From Aeromicrobium terrae (lineage in GTDB: Bacteria; Actinomycetota; Actinomycetes; Propionibacteriales; Nocardioidaceae), in assembly GCF_008039565.1 (NCBI RefSeq), contig NZ_VDUX01000010.1, positions 1 through 44,375 of the forward strand: 44,375 nucleotides of DNA, written 5' to 3'. Position 1 is the first letter of the stretch. Every line of letters starts with the position of its first letter. The translations under genes were made by a program, and so were the position numbers. Under the pieces are notes generated by a model that had not been told where the DNA came from, did no database searches, and saw only the letters and a program-made list of their open reading frames with translations. Below, one piece after another: positions 14,519 through 22,469 of this stretch.

Positions 14519-16513
14519 GTGCCCCGCAGCAGCCCCGTCGTCACTCACCTCGGCCCCGCCGACGCTGAGCTCGACGAGCCGGTGCTCGGCCGCATCGCCG
14601 GGCTGCTCCACCCCTACCGCAGCAAGCTCGTGCTCGTCGCGGTCGCCGTCGTCTCGGCCGCGATCCTGAACTCGCTCGCACCGTTCCTCACCAAGGCGGT
14701 GTTCGACGACGCCCTGTTCCCGAAGTCCGGCGACCCGCGGATGGACCTGCTCGCCTGGCTGGTCGTCGGGCTGTGCGTCATCCCGATCGTGGCGGCCCTC
14801 ATCGGCATCGCCCAGAACTGGCTGACGTCCACCGTCGGCAACTCCGCGATGGCCGACCTCCGCGGCGATCTGTTCGCGCACCTGCAGACGATGGAGCTGG
14901 CGTTCTTCACCGCCACCAAGACCGGCAACATCCAGTCGCGGCTGGCCAACGACGTCGCCGGCGTGCGCACCGTGCTCACCGACACCGCAACGTCGATCCT
15001 GCAGAACACCGTCACGGTCACGGCGGCGTTCATCGCGATGGTGGTCCTGTCCTGGCAGCTCACGATCCTGACCCTGATCCTGATGCCGGTGTTCATCGCC
15101 ATCCAGCTGCGCGTCGGGCGACGTCGGCAGCGCCTCGCGCGCAAGACGCAGGAGTCGCTGTCGGAGATGACGGCCATCACCGAGGAGGCGCTCAGCGTCT
15201 CCGGCATCCTGCTCTCCAAGGTCTTCAACCGCGCCGACGCCGAGGTCGAGCGGTACCGCGAGGCCAATCGGCAGCAGACCCGCCTGCAGGTCGAGCAGGC
15301 GATGACCGGCCGCGCGTTCTTCGCCACCGTGCAGGCGTTCTTCGCCATCACGCCGGCCGTGCTCTACCTCGCCGCCGGCCTGATGATCACCGGCGGCTCG
15401 GCCACGCTGACGGCCGGCACGCTCGTCGCGTTCACCACGCTGCAGGCCCGGCTGCAGATGCCGCTGCTCCAGCTGATGCGCGTGAGCCTCGACGTCCAGA
15501 CGTCGCTCGCGCTGTTCCGTCGGATCTTCGAGTACCTCGACCTCGAGCCGGCCATCACCGAGAAGCCCGGTGCGGTCCGCATCGACGACGCCGACCTGCA
15601 CGGTGCCATCGAGTTCCGCGACGTCTGGTTCCAGTACCCCGAGCCGCGGGCCTTGTCCGGCACCGTCAACCGCGACCGGTTCGGGGACTCCGGCGTGCGG
15701 ATCGAGCGCGACGAGGACGCGGCGCCGAGCGAGGGCTGGGCGCTGCGCGGAGTGAGCCTGCGGGTCGAGCCCGGACAGCTGGCCGCGATCGTCGGCCCGT
15801 CCGGTGCGGGCAAGACCACCATGACGTACCTGGTGCCGCGGTTCTACGACGTCACCGAGGGCGCGGTGCTCATCGACGGCCACGACGTCCGCGACCTGAC
15901 GCTCGGCTCGGTGGCCGAGGCGGTCGGCATGGTCACCCAGGAGCCATACCTGTTCCACGGCACCATCCGCGACAACATCGCCTACGCCAAGCCCGACGCC
16001 ACGGCGGCGGAGATCGAGCAAGCCGCACGCGACGCGAACATCCACGACCGCATCCTCGGGTTCGCCGACGGCTACGAGACCATCACCGGCGAGCGCGGCT
16101 ACCGGCTGTCCGGCGGCGAGAAGCAACGCCTCGCCATCGCCCGCGTCCTGCTGATGGACCCGCGCATCCTGATCCTCGACGAGGCCACGTCGGCGCTCGA
16201 CACCGAGACCGAGCGACTGGTGCAGGAGGCACTCGAGCGCGCCACCCGCGACCGCACCACCATCGCCATCGCCCACCGGCTGTCCACCATCCGCTCCGCC
16301 GACGTCATCTTCGGCATCGACGACGGCATGGTGGTGGAGAGCGGCAGCCACGACGAGCTGCTCGAGGCCGGCGGGCTCTACGCGCGGCTCTACGTCGAGC
16401 AGTTCGGCTCGGGCCAGATCGAGGCCCGGTTCACCGACGGCGTCCGGTACTCCGACGGCTCACTGGTCTGCGACCGCCGCCACGACGACCGTCGCGCCGA
16501 CGTGTCCTTCTGA
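14519..16513 (+). CDS. ABC exporter, fused permease and ATPase
   Basis: Half-transporter of about 664 residues in the MsbA/lipid-drug exporter group. Six hydrophobic segments occupy roughly residues 30-320. The ATPase carries Walker A (GPSGAGKTT), signature LSGGEKQRLAIARVLL, Walker B (ILILDEATSALD) and the H-loop (AIAHRLSTI). An insertion of about 35 residues rich in charged and Gly residues (TVNRDRFGDSGVRIERDED) interrupts the start of the ATPase domain. GTG at 14519 is chosen because TAGCAT lies seven bases before it; an ATG at 14498 is the alternative. It has no partner half next to it, so a homodimer is likely. The substrate is unknown. Confidence 0.93.
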   Translation: MPRSSPVVTHLGPADAELDEPVLGRIAGLLHPYRSKLVLVAVAVVSAAILNSLAPFLTKAVFDDALFPKSGDPRMDLLAWLVVGLCVIPIVAALIGIAQNWLTSTVGNSAMADLRGDLFAHLQTMELAFFTATKTGNIQSRLANDVAGVRTVLTDTATSILQNTVTVTAAFIAMVVLSWQLTILTLILMPVFIAIQLRVGRRRQRLARKTQESLSEMTAITEEALSVSGILLSKVFNRADAEVERYREANRQQTRLQVEQAMTGRAFFATVQAFFAITPAVLYLAAGLMITGGSATLTAGTLVAFTTLQARLQMPLLQLMRVSLDVQTSLALFRRIFEYLDLEPAITEKPGAVRIDDADLHGAIEFRDVWFQYPEPRALSGTVNRDRFGDSGVRIERDEDAAPSEGWALRGVSLRVEPGQLAAIVGPSGAGKTTMTYLVPRFYDVTEGAVLIDGHDVRDLTLGSVAEAVGMVTQEPYLFHGTIRDNIAYAKPDATAAEIEQAARDANIHDRILGFADGYETITGERGYRLSGGEKQRLAIARVLLMDPRILILDEATSALDTETERLVQEALERATRDRTTIAIAHRLSTIRSADVIFGIDDGMVVESGSHDELLEAGGLYARLYVEQFGSGQIEARFTDGVRYSDGSLVCDRRHDDRRADVSF

Positions 16514-16523
16514 GACGCGCCGA

Positions 16524-16538
16524 GCGCGCTCAGCGCGC
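16524..16538. terminator. GC palindrome after the ABC exporter
   Basis: GCGCGCT and AGCGCGC are perfect complements around a single central base, ten bases after the exporter stop. It has no T tract, so it is only a candidate terminator of the kind often seen in actinobacteria. Confidence 0.4.
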
Positions 16539-16551
16539 GAACGTGCGGCCA

Positions 16552-16673
16552 GGTCGAGTGTGCGCGCCGGAGGCGCCCGGCGTATCGAGACCTAGTGGGT
16601 GATCAAACTCGCTCCGGGAGTGGTCTCGATACACGCCCAGCTCGCTGGCGCTCGCGGGCGCACTCGACCACCG
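16552..16673. repeat. Family A repeat, inverted pair
   Basis: GGTCGAGTGTGCGCGCC through GTATCGAGACC (16552-16592) and GGTCTCGATACACGCC through CACTCGACCACC (16622-16673) are inverted copies separated by 29 bases. They separate the ABC exporter from the convergent lipoprotein gene. The second copy also contains the internal pair GCTCGC/GCGAGC found in the window's first repeat. Confidence 0.8.
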
Positions 16674-16680
16674 GGTCTCT

Positions 16681-17379
16681 TTAATTCCGAGCTGCCAGCT
16701 TGGCCGCGCGGGCCTCGGTGATGTGGAGCAGCCGCAGCGCCGCGAAGCTCAGCGGGCCCGACGGCTGGAGCTTGCCCTCGGTGTAGGTGAAGGAGATGTA
16801 GCGACCCTTCCGGCAGCTGCGTGCGTTGACCGACAGCTGCGTGCCGTACGCGGGGAAGGAGACGACCTCGTACGTGCCCTTCTTGCGACCGTAGATCTCC
16901 GACATCAGGGAGAACATGTCGCAGGCCTCCCGGTCGGTGATCTTGTCCGTGCCGTGCCGCACCTTCTTCTTGGCGGCGAGCAGCCGCTTCAGGAACGTCT
17001 TCTTCTTGGCGGCGCCGGCGGCGATGGCCCGGTCGACCTGCTGCGGGACGCTCTTGGACCACTGCTGCGCCGACGTGACCACCACCGCGATGAGCGTGGG
17101 GGTGGGTGCCTGCAGCGACTTCACCCACTTGCACTGGTACCCGCCGCGCGGGGCGTTGCCCGGCGCCACGACGTCGACCTTCGCGCCGGCGATCGACTTC
17201 CGCTCGGCGGACGTGAGCAGCTCGCAGGCCGGCGAGTCCTTCGCCGTCGGTCGCGGCGACGGCGACGACGCCGTGTCCAGGGGTCCGGGGTCCTTGGTCG
17301 GGGTCACCGGGGGGTCTCCCGCGCAGGCAGCCAGCACCAACGGGGCCAGCAGGGCGAGGACGAGCAGACGGAGACGCAC
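16681..17379 (-). CDS. DUF3558-like lipoprotein
   Basis: Secreted lipoprotein of 232 residues. The signal peptide MRLRLLVLALLAPLVLAAC contains lipobox LAAC with Cys19. A Pro/Thr/Ser-rich linker (DPPVTPTKDPGPL) follows, then a domain opening SPACELLTSAERKSIAG, with CKWV about 30 residues later, which is the pattern of the actinobacterial DUF3558 family. Function is unknown; the paired Cys residues probably form disulfides outside the cell. The GTG start has TACATT six bases upstream and no ribosome binding site, so it is leaderless. It lies between a family A repeat and gabD and is on the same strand as gabD, but it has its own promoter only 27 bases after the gabD stop side. Confidence 0.8.
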   Translation of the reverse strand: MRLRLLVLALLAPLVLAACAGDPPVTPTKDPGPLDTASSPSPRPTAKDSPACELLTSAERKSIAGAKVDVVAPGNAPRGGYQCKWVKSLQAPTPTLIAVVVTSAQQWSKSVPQQVDRAIAAGAAKKKTFLKRLLAAKKKVRHGTDKITDREACDMFSLMSEIYGRKKGTYEVVSFPAYGTQLSVNARSCRKGRYISFTYTEGKLQPSGPLSFAALRLLHITEARAAKLAARN

Positions 17380-17406
17380 CGGATGAATGTACCTAGTGGC
17401 TCATCG

Positions 17407-18861
17407 TCACAGGGCGAGACCGACGTACTTGGTCTCCAGGTACTCCTCGATGCCCTCGGCACCGCCCTCGCGGCCGAAGCCGGAGGCCTTCACGCCGCCG
17501 AACGGGGCGGCCGGGTTGGAGACGATGCCCTGGTTGATGCCGATCATCCCGGTCTGGATCTTCTCGTAGACGCGGACGACGCGGGAGACGTCGCGCGTGT
17601 AGGCGTAGGCGACGAGCCCGAACTCGGTGTCGTTGGCCAGCTCCAGTGCCTCGTCCTCGTCGCGGAACGTGATGATCGGTGCGACCGGGCCGAAGATCTC
17701 CTCACGACGAAGGCGGGCGTCCTCGGCGATGCCGGTCAGGACGGTGGGCTGGTAGAACCAGCCGTCGCCCTCGACGGCCGAGCCTCCGGTGAGGACCTCC
17801 GCGCCCTTGCCCACGGCGTCGTCGACGAGCTCGGCCACCTTGTCACGCTGCTTCTCCTCAACGAGCGGGCCGACGTCCACGCCGTCCTCGGTGCCGCGCC
17901 CGACGGTCAGCCCGCCCATCCGGTCGGCGAGCTTCTGTCCGAACTCCTCGGCCACCGCCTCGTGCACGATGAACCGGTTCGCGGCCGTGCACGCCTCGCC
18001 GATGTTGCGCATCTTCGCGAGCATCGCGCCGTCGACAGCCGCGTCGACGTCGGCGTCGTCGAACACCAGGAACGGGGCGTTGCCGCCGAGCTCCATCGAG
18101 ACACGCAGCAGCCCCTCCGCGCTCTGCTCGACGAGCGTGCGGCCCACCTCGGTGGAGCCGGTGAACGTCAGCTTCCGCAGCCGCGGGTCGCGGATCAGCG
18201 GCTCCATCACGTCACCGGTGCGCGACGTGGTGACGACGTTCAGCACGCCGTCCGGGAGCCCCGCGTCGGCGAGCACCTGCGCGAGCCAGAGCATCGTGAG
18301 CGGCGTCAGCCCGGCCGGCTTCACGACCATCGTGCAGCCCGCCGCGATGGCCGGTCCGATCTTGCGCGTGCCCATGGCCAGGGGGAAGTTCCAGGGCGTG
18401 ATCATCAGGCACGGGCCGACCGGTTGCTTCAGCGTCAGCAGCCGCGTGGCGCCGTTGGGGGCGGTCGAGTAGCGGCCGGCGATGCGCACGGCCTCCTCGG
18501 AGAACCAGCGGAAGAACTCGGCGCCGTAGGTGATCTCGGCCTTGCTCTCCGTGATGGTCTTGCCCATCTCAAGCGTCATCAGCAGCGCGAGCTCGTCGGC
18601 CCGCTCGGTGACGGACTCGAACGCCGACCGGAGGATCTCGCCACGGTCGCGGGGCGGGGTCGCGGCCCAGTCGGCCTGCGCGGCGACGGCCGCGTCGAGG
18701 GCCGCCGTGCCGTCCGCGACGGACGCGTCGGCGACCTCCACGAGCACCTCGCCGGTGGACGGATCGTGCACCGGGAACGTCGCGCCGCCCTCGGCGTCAC
18801 GCCACGCACCCCCGATGAACAGCTGCGGATGGACCCCGTCGACGACTGACTTCTCGCTCAT
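17407..18861 (-). CDS. gabD: Succinate-semialdehyde dehydrogenase (NADP type)
   Basis: Aldehyde dehydrogenase of 484 residues closest to actinobacterial GabD, which oxidises succinate semialdehyde to succinate in 4-aminobutyrate breakdown or an alternative TCA route. Motifs include ITPWNFPLAM, TFTGSTEVGR, the general base in SMELGGNAPF and the nucleophile Cys in NIGEACTAANRF. Full length, no gaps. No GABA transaminase is adjacent, so the metabolic route cannot be fixed from context. The ATG has no Shine-Dalgarno; TACGCT ends exactly six bases before it, again a leaderless layout. It starts 24 bases after the dedA stop on the same strand. Confidence 0.92.
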   Translation of the reverse strand: MSEKSVVDGVHPQLFIGGAWRDAEGGATFPVHDPSTGEVLVEVADASVADGTAALDAAVAAQADWAATPPRDRGEILRSAFESVTERADELALLMTLEMGKTITESKAEITYGAEFFRWFSEEAVRIAGRYSTAPNGATRLLTLKQPVGPCLMITPWNFPLAMGTRKIGPAIAAGCTMVVKPAGLTPLTMLWLAQVLADAGLPDGVLNVVTTSRTGDVMEPLIRDPRLRKLTFTGSTEVGRTLVEQSAEGLLRVSMELGGNAPFLVFDDADVDAAVDGAMLAKMRNIGEACTAANRFIVHEAVAEEFGQKLADRMGGLTVGRGTEDGVDVGPLVEEKQRDKVAELVDDAVGKGAEVLTGGSAVEGDGWFYQPTVLTGIAEDARLRREEIFGPVAPIITFRDEDEALELANDTEFGLVAYAYTRDVSRVVRVYEKIQTGMIGINQGIVSNPAAPFGGVKASGFGREGGAEGIEEYLETKYVGLAL

Positions 18862-18885
18862 CGTGCGAGCGTATAACCGGCCCTG

Positions 18886-19542
18886 TCAGGCGGCCCGTCG
18901 TGCCTTGAGGTGGGTCCAGACGAACCAGGCGACCGCCGCGACGACGACCACGACGAGCAGGTACTTGAGGATGTTCGCGTACTCCTCGACCTTCTCCCAG
19001 TTGGAGCCGAGCTGGTAGCCCGCGACGATCCAGATGGTGTTCCAGATCAGGCTGCCCGCCGCGGTCCAGAGCGTGAACCGGGCGACGCCCATCGCCTCGA
19101 CGCCGGCCGGCACGGACACGAGGCTGCGCACCGCCGGCACCATCCGGCCGAAGAAGACCGCGGCCGAGGCGTTGCGGGCGAACCACGCCTCGCCCTTGTC
19201 GATGTCGCGGGCGGTGACCAGCGGAGCCTTCAGGAGAAGGGCCCGGGTGCGGTCGCGGCCGAACGCCCGGGAGAACGCGTACAGGGCGAGGGCGCCGACG
19301 ACGCTGCCGATCGTCGTCGCGACGATCACCGCGACGAGCCCGAAGTTGCCCGGGATGCTGGCCGTGAAGCCCGCTAGCGGGAGGGCGACCTCGCTCGGCA
19401 GGAACGGGAAGAACGTCTCGACGGCGAGCACCAGACCGGCGCCGAAGAGGCCGAGGTCGCCCATCAGGTCGGCGACCAGACCGGTCAGCCCGTCGGTCGG
19501 CACGGCCGACGTCTCGGCGGCCAGGTCGGCCAGTATGGTCAC
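18886..19542 (-). CDS. DedA-family membrane protein
   Basis: Integral membrane protein of about 218 residues. The DedA/VTT core is clear: ETFFPFLPSEVALPLAGF, then FFGRMVPAVRSLVSVPAG, and a C-terminal helix (LLVVVVVAAVAWFVW) before KARRAA. Family members are proposed undecaprenyl-phosphate or phospholipid translocases that affect envelope integrity. Two starts are possible. GTG at 19542 has TACGCT seven bases upstream and would be leaderless; ATG at 19548 adds MA and would overlap the divergent gene. I prefer the GTG. The promoter hexamer lies inside codons of the divergent secreted-protein gene. Confidence 0.9.
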   Translation of the reverse strand: MTILADLAAETSAVPTDGLTGLVADLMGDLGLFGAGLVLAVETFFPFLPSEVALPLAGFTASIPGNFGLVAVIVATTIGSVVGALALYAFSRAFGRDRTRALLLKAPLVTARDIDKGEAWFARNASAAVFFGRMVPAVRSLVSVPAGVEAMGVARFTLWTAAGSLIWNTIWIVAGYQLGSNWEKVEEYANILKYLLVVVVVAAVAWFVWTHLKARRAA

Positions 19543-19555
19543 GGCCATGAGCGTA
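19534..19555. promoter_or_regulatory. Interlocked divergent leaderless promoters of dedA and the secreted-protein gene
   Basis: On the plus strand TATGGT (19534-19539) lies seven bases before ATG 19547. On the minus strand TACGCT (19555-19550) lies seven bases before GTG 19542. Only four bases separate the two start codons, so each -10 is made of the other gene's second to fifth codons. No good -35 is visible on either side. Confidence 0.6.
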
Positions 19556-21061
19556 ACCGGCCACGGCAATCGCCCGACCGTGCTCACCCTGATGGCCGCC
19601 GCCTGTGCCCTCCTGGTGGTCGGCGCCTCGGTCGGATTCACCTCCTCGACCGACGACGCCCGCGAGCCCGTCCGGCGCGGCGCCTCGCCGTTCGCGACTC
19701 CGGCCAAGGCGCTCGACGTGGTCCCCGCCTCCTCACCCGTCGGGTCGGCTCTCGGCACCAGCCGGCGCCTGTACCGCAGCGCGCCCGTCGTCGTGGTCGC
19801 ACCGTCCGCCGACCCGGCCGCCCAGGGCCTCGCGGCCAGGGCCGCGGAGCAGCTTCGCGCCCCGATGCTGCTGGACGGTCCCGACACCGCCGAGGAGATC
19901 GCTCGGCTGCAGGCCCGCCGCGTCCTGGCCGTCGGCGCCGTCCGGAAGCTGTCGGACAGCGTCGCGGTCGGCGCCACCAGCTCGGCCGTCGACGCCGCGG
20001 TCGAGAGCGCCCGGCGCGCCCATCGCGTGCCGTCACCGCAGGCCAACGACGTCATCGTGCTCACCCGCTCGGTCACCGCGAACCTCGCGGCCGTGACCAC
20101 CGCGCGGAACGCCGGGGCGACCGTGCTGCCCGTCCCGGACGCCGATCCACGGTCGGCACCGCGCGCCGCGCAGGTGCTGCGCGACCGGCCGCGGACTCCG
20201 GTCATCGCGCTCGGCACACCGTTCGCCCGCAGCCTCGGCTACACGCTCTCGGTCGTCCGGGACGGCGCCACCCAGCCCGGCGGCGGATACCTGCTGTTCC
20301 GGAACCGGCACCTCGTCGCGCTGTATGGGCACCCCGGTTCCGCGGCGCTCGGCGTGCTCGGCGAGCAGGGCGTCACGAAGTCGGTGCGCCGCGCCAAGGT
20401 CGTCGCGTCCCGGTACGCGCGGTACACCGACCGGCCCGTGGTCCCGACGTTCGAGCTCATCGCCACCATCGCGTCCGCCGGCGCGGGCAGGGACAAGGAC
20501 TACTCGGCGGAGGCGTCGGTGAAGACGCTCAGGCCGTGGGTCGACGCCGCCCGCAAGGCCGGCATGTACGTGATCCTCGACCTGCAGCCGGGTCGCAGCG
20601 ACTTCCTGAAGCAGGCCAAGCGGTACCGGTCGCTCCTGCGCGAGCCGCACGTCGGCCTGGCCCTCGATCCGGAGTGGCGGTTGAAGAAGGAGCAGAAGCC
20701 GCTGCAGCAGATCGGGTCGGTGTCGATCGGTGAGGTGAACCGCACCAGCGACTGGCTGGCCCGGCTCACCCGGAAGTACCGCCTGCCGCAGAAGGCGTTC
20801 GTGCTGCACCAGTTCTCCACCTCGATGATCCGGAACCGCTCGCGACTCGTGACCACGCATCCCGAGCTCGCCACCGTCGTGCACGTCGACGGCCAGGGCA
20901 CCCAGGGCGAGAAGATGGGCACCTGGAAGGCGATCCGCCGCGGTCTCCCCGACGGGGTCGCGTTCGGCTGGAAGAACTTCTACGACGAGGACAAGCCCAT
21001 CCGCTCACCCCGCAAGACCTGGGCGGTCCGCCCTCGACCCGACCTGATCACGTACCAATGA
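19547..21061 (+). CDS. Membrane-anchored or secreted protein of unknown function
   Basis: Protein of 504 residues that I do not recognise. An N-terminal hydrophobic segment (LMAAACALLVVGASVGF) acts as a signal or anchor. Residues of about 80-240 are Ala/Val/Arg-rich and repetitive in pattern (VVVVAPSADPAAQGLAARAA, then ARRVLAVGAVRKLSD), faintly like cell-wall-binding repeat 2 domains. The C-terminal 230 residues look like a TIM-barrel glycosidase-type domain: VPTFELIATIASAG, GMYVILDLQPGRSDF, VGLALDPEWRL, FVLHQFST and VVHVDGQG are spaced like successive strands with acidic residues at their ends. I infer an envelope role, possibly polysaccharide binding or cleavage. Its TGA overlaps the dinB start. 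Confidence 0.72.
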   Translation: MSVTGHGNRPTVLTLMAAACALLVVGASVGFTSSTDDAREPVRRGASPFATPAKALDVVPASSPVGSALGTSRRLYRSAPVVVVAPSADPAAQGLAARAAEQLRAPMLLDGPDTAEEIARLQARRVLAVGAVRKLSDSVAVGATSSAVDAAVESARRAHRVPSPQANDVIVLTRSVTANLAAVTTARNAGATVLPVPDADPRSAPRAAQVLRDRPRTPVIALGTPFARSLGYTLSVVRDGATQPGGGYLLFRNRHLVALYGHPGSAALGVLGEQGVTKSVRRAKVVASRYARYTDRPVVPTFELIATIASAGAGRDKDYSAEASVKTLRPWVDAARKAGMYVILDLQPGRSDFLKQAKRYRSLLREPHVGLALDPEWRLKKEQKPLQQIGSVSIGEVNRTSDWLARLTRKYRLPQKAFVLHQFSTSMIRNRSRLVTTHPELATVVHVDGQGTQGEKMGTWKAIRRGLPDGVAFGWKNFYDEDKPIRSPRKTWAVRPRPDLITYQ

Positions 21062-22098
21062 GCCCCTGGGTCCTGCACGTCGATCTCGACCAGTTCCTGG
21101 CCGCCGTCGAGATCCTGCGGAACCCCGAGCTGGCCGGCAAGCCCGTGATCGTCGGCGGGCGCGGCGACCCGAACGAGCGGGCCGTCGTCTCCACCGCGTC
21201 GTACGAGGCCCGTGAGTTCGGCGTCCGCTCCGGCATGGCGCTCAAGATCGCGATGCGCAAGTGCCCCGGCGCGATCCTGCTGCCGGTCGACCGGCCCGTC
21301 TACGAAGCGGCGTCCGCGCAGGTCATGGCGACGCTGAAGGCCATGCCCGGCGCCGTGGTGGAGGTGCTCGGCTGGGACGAGGCGTTCGTCGGCGTCGACA
21401 CCGACGACCCGGTCGCGTACGCGCACGACATCCAGGCGGCCGTGCTCGCGGCGACGTCGCTGCACTGCTCCGTCGGCGTCGGCGACACCCTCGTCCGGGC
21501 GAAGGTGGCGACCGACTACGGCAAGCCGCGCGGCGTCTACGTGCTCACGGCGGACACCTGGCTCGACCTCCTGGGCGACCTGCCGACGGACGCCGTCTGG
21601 GGCATCGGCCCGCGCATCCGCGACCGGCTCGCCGACCTCGGCTACGCCACGGTGCGCGACCTGGCGGCGGCCGACGACGAGGCGCTCGCGGCGGAGTTCG
21701 GTCCGACCACCGGACCGCACATCGGACGGCTCGGGCGTGGCGAGGGACGCCGGACCGTCGACGACACCCCGTGGGTGGCGCGGGCGCACGGCCGCGAGAC
21801 GACGTACCAGCAGGACCTGGTCGGCCGCGACGAGGTGGAACCGGCGCTGCGCGAGCTCGCCGACGCGGTGGTCGAGGACCTGCGCCGCGAGGGCCGCGCC
21901 TGCATGCGGGTGCACCTGAAGATCCGGTTCAAGCCGTTCTTCACCGTGAACCGGTCGCGGAAGCTGTCCGAGCCGACGTCGGACCCCGCCGTGATCGCCG
22001 CGACCGCGCTCGCCCTCTACGACCGGCTGGAGGACGACCGGCCGGTGCGCCTGCTCGGCATCCGCAGCGAGATGGTGCCGCCCGAGGGCGGGTACTGA
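21058..22098 (+). CDS. dinB: Y-family DNA polymerase IV (DinB2-like)
   Basis: Translesion polymerase of 346 residues. The catalytic Asp of motif LHVDLDQF, the steric-gate region, SYEAREFGVRSGM and the second acidic pair in VLGWDEAFVGVD are present, followed by the helix-hairpin-helix thumb (VWGIGPRIRDRLADLG) and little-finger domain. The GWDEA spelling resembles mycobacterial DinB2 and not DinB1. The protein ends immediately after the little finger (GIRSEMVPPEGGY) without a recognisable sliding-clamp-binding tail, again as in DinB2. The ATG overlaps the upstream stop in ATGA, which is unexpected because that gene encodes an envelope protein. Its 3' end overlaps the convergent membrane-protein gene by 82 bases. 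Confidence 0.93.
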   Translation: MSPWVLHVDLDQFLAAVEILRNPELAGKPVIVGGRGDPNERAVVSTASYEAREFGVRSGMALKIAMRKCPGAILLPVDRPVYEAASAQVMATLKAMPGAVVEVLGWDEAFVGVDTDDPVAYAHDIQAAVLAATSLHCSVGVGDTLVRAKVATDYGKPRGVYVLTADTWLDLLGDLPTDAVWGIGPRIRDRLADLGYATVRDLAAADDEALAAEFGPTTGPHIGRLGRGEGRRTVDDTPWVARAHGRETTYQQDLVGRDEVEPALRELADAVVEDLRREGRACMRVHLKIRFKPFFTVNRSRKLSEPTSDPAVIAATALALYDRLEDDRPVRLLGIRSEMVPPEGGY

Positions 22099-22469
22099 CC
22101 GAGGCTGCGGGCCAGCGGCGGGATCATCACCGCCGCCGCCACGAGGTGCAGCACGACGAGGGTGCCGGTCGTGCCCGCGTCGGCCGGCGCCAGGACCGGC
22201 GGCACGAGCGAGAGCGCCGTCAGTGCCGCGGCGACCCGGACGAAGAGCGTCGCCGGCCTGGCGCTCCACCGCCGGAGCGCCGCGGCGATCGCCACACCGA
22301 CGAGCGAGAAGACGCCGGTCACGAAGGCCACGCCGGACACCGGGATCGAGTCGCCGGCGTCGGAGATCACGAAGCCCACACCGGCACCACGGGCCAGCGC
22401 CGCGCCGAGGGCGGTGGCCGCCATCGCGGCGACCGTGGCCAGCACGCCGGTGCGGATCGTGGTCCTCAT
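22017..22469 (-). CDS. DUF6069-like small membrane protein
   Basis: Protein of 150 residues with four hydrophobic segments: VLATVAAMAATALGAALARG, GVAFVTGVFSLVGVAIAAAL, VRVAAALTALSLVPPVL and TLVVLHLVAAAVMIPPLA. The arrangement fits the DUF6069 family, which is common beside actinobacterial ECF sigma genes. The ATG overlaps the sigma-factor stop in ATGA, so it is coupled and may serve as a membrane partner of that factor (inference). The last 27 residues (from GQYPPSGG) are polar, Arg/Ser-rich and encoded antisense to the end of dinB, so they look like read-through into the neighbour after loss of an earlier stop. Confidence 0.75.
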   Translation of the reverse strand: MRTTIRTGVLATVAAMAATALGAALARGAGVGFVISDAGDSIPVSGVAFVTGVFSLVGVAIAAALRRWSARPATLFVRVAAALTALSLVPPVLAPADAGTTGTLVVLHLVAAAVMIPPLARSLGQYPPSGGTISLRMPSRRTGRSSSSRS

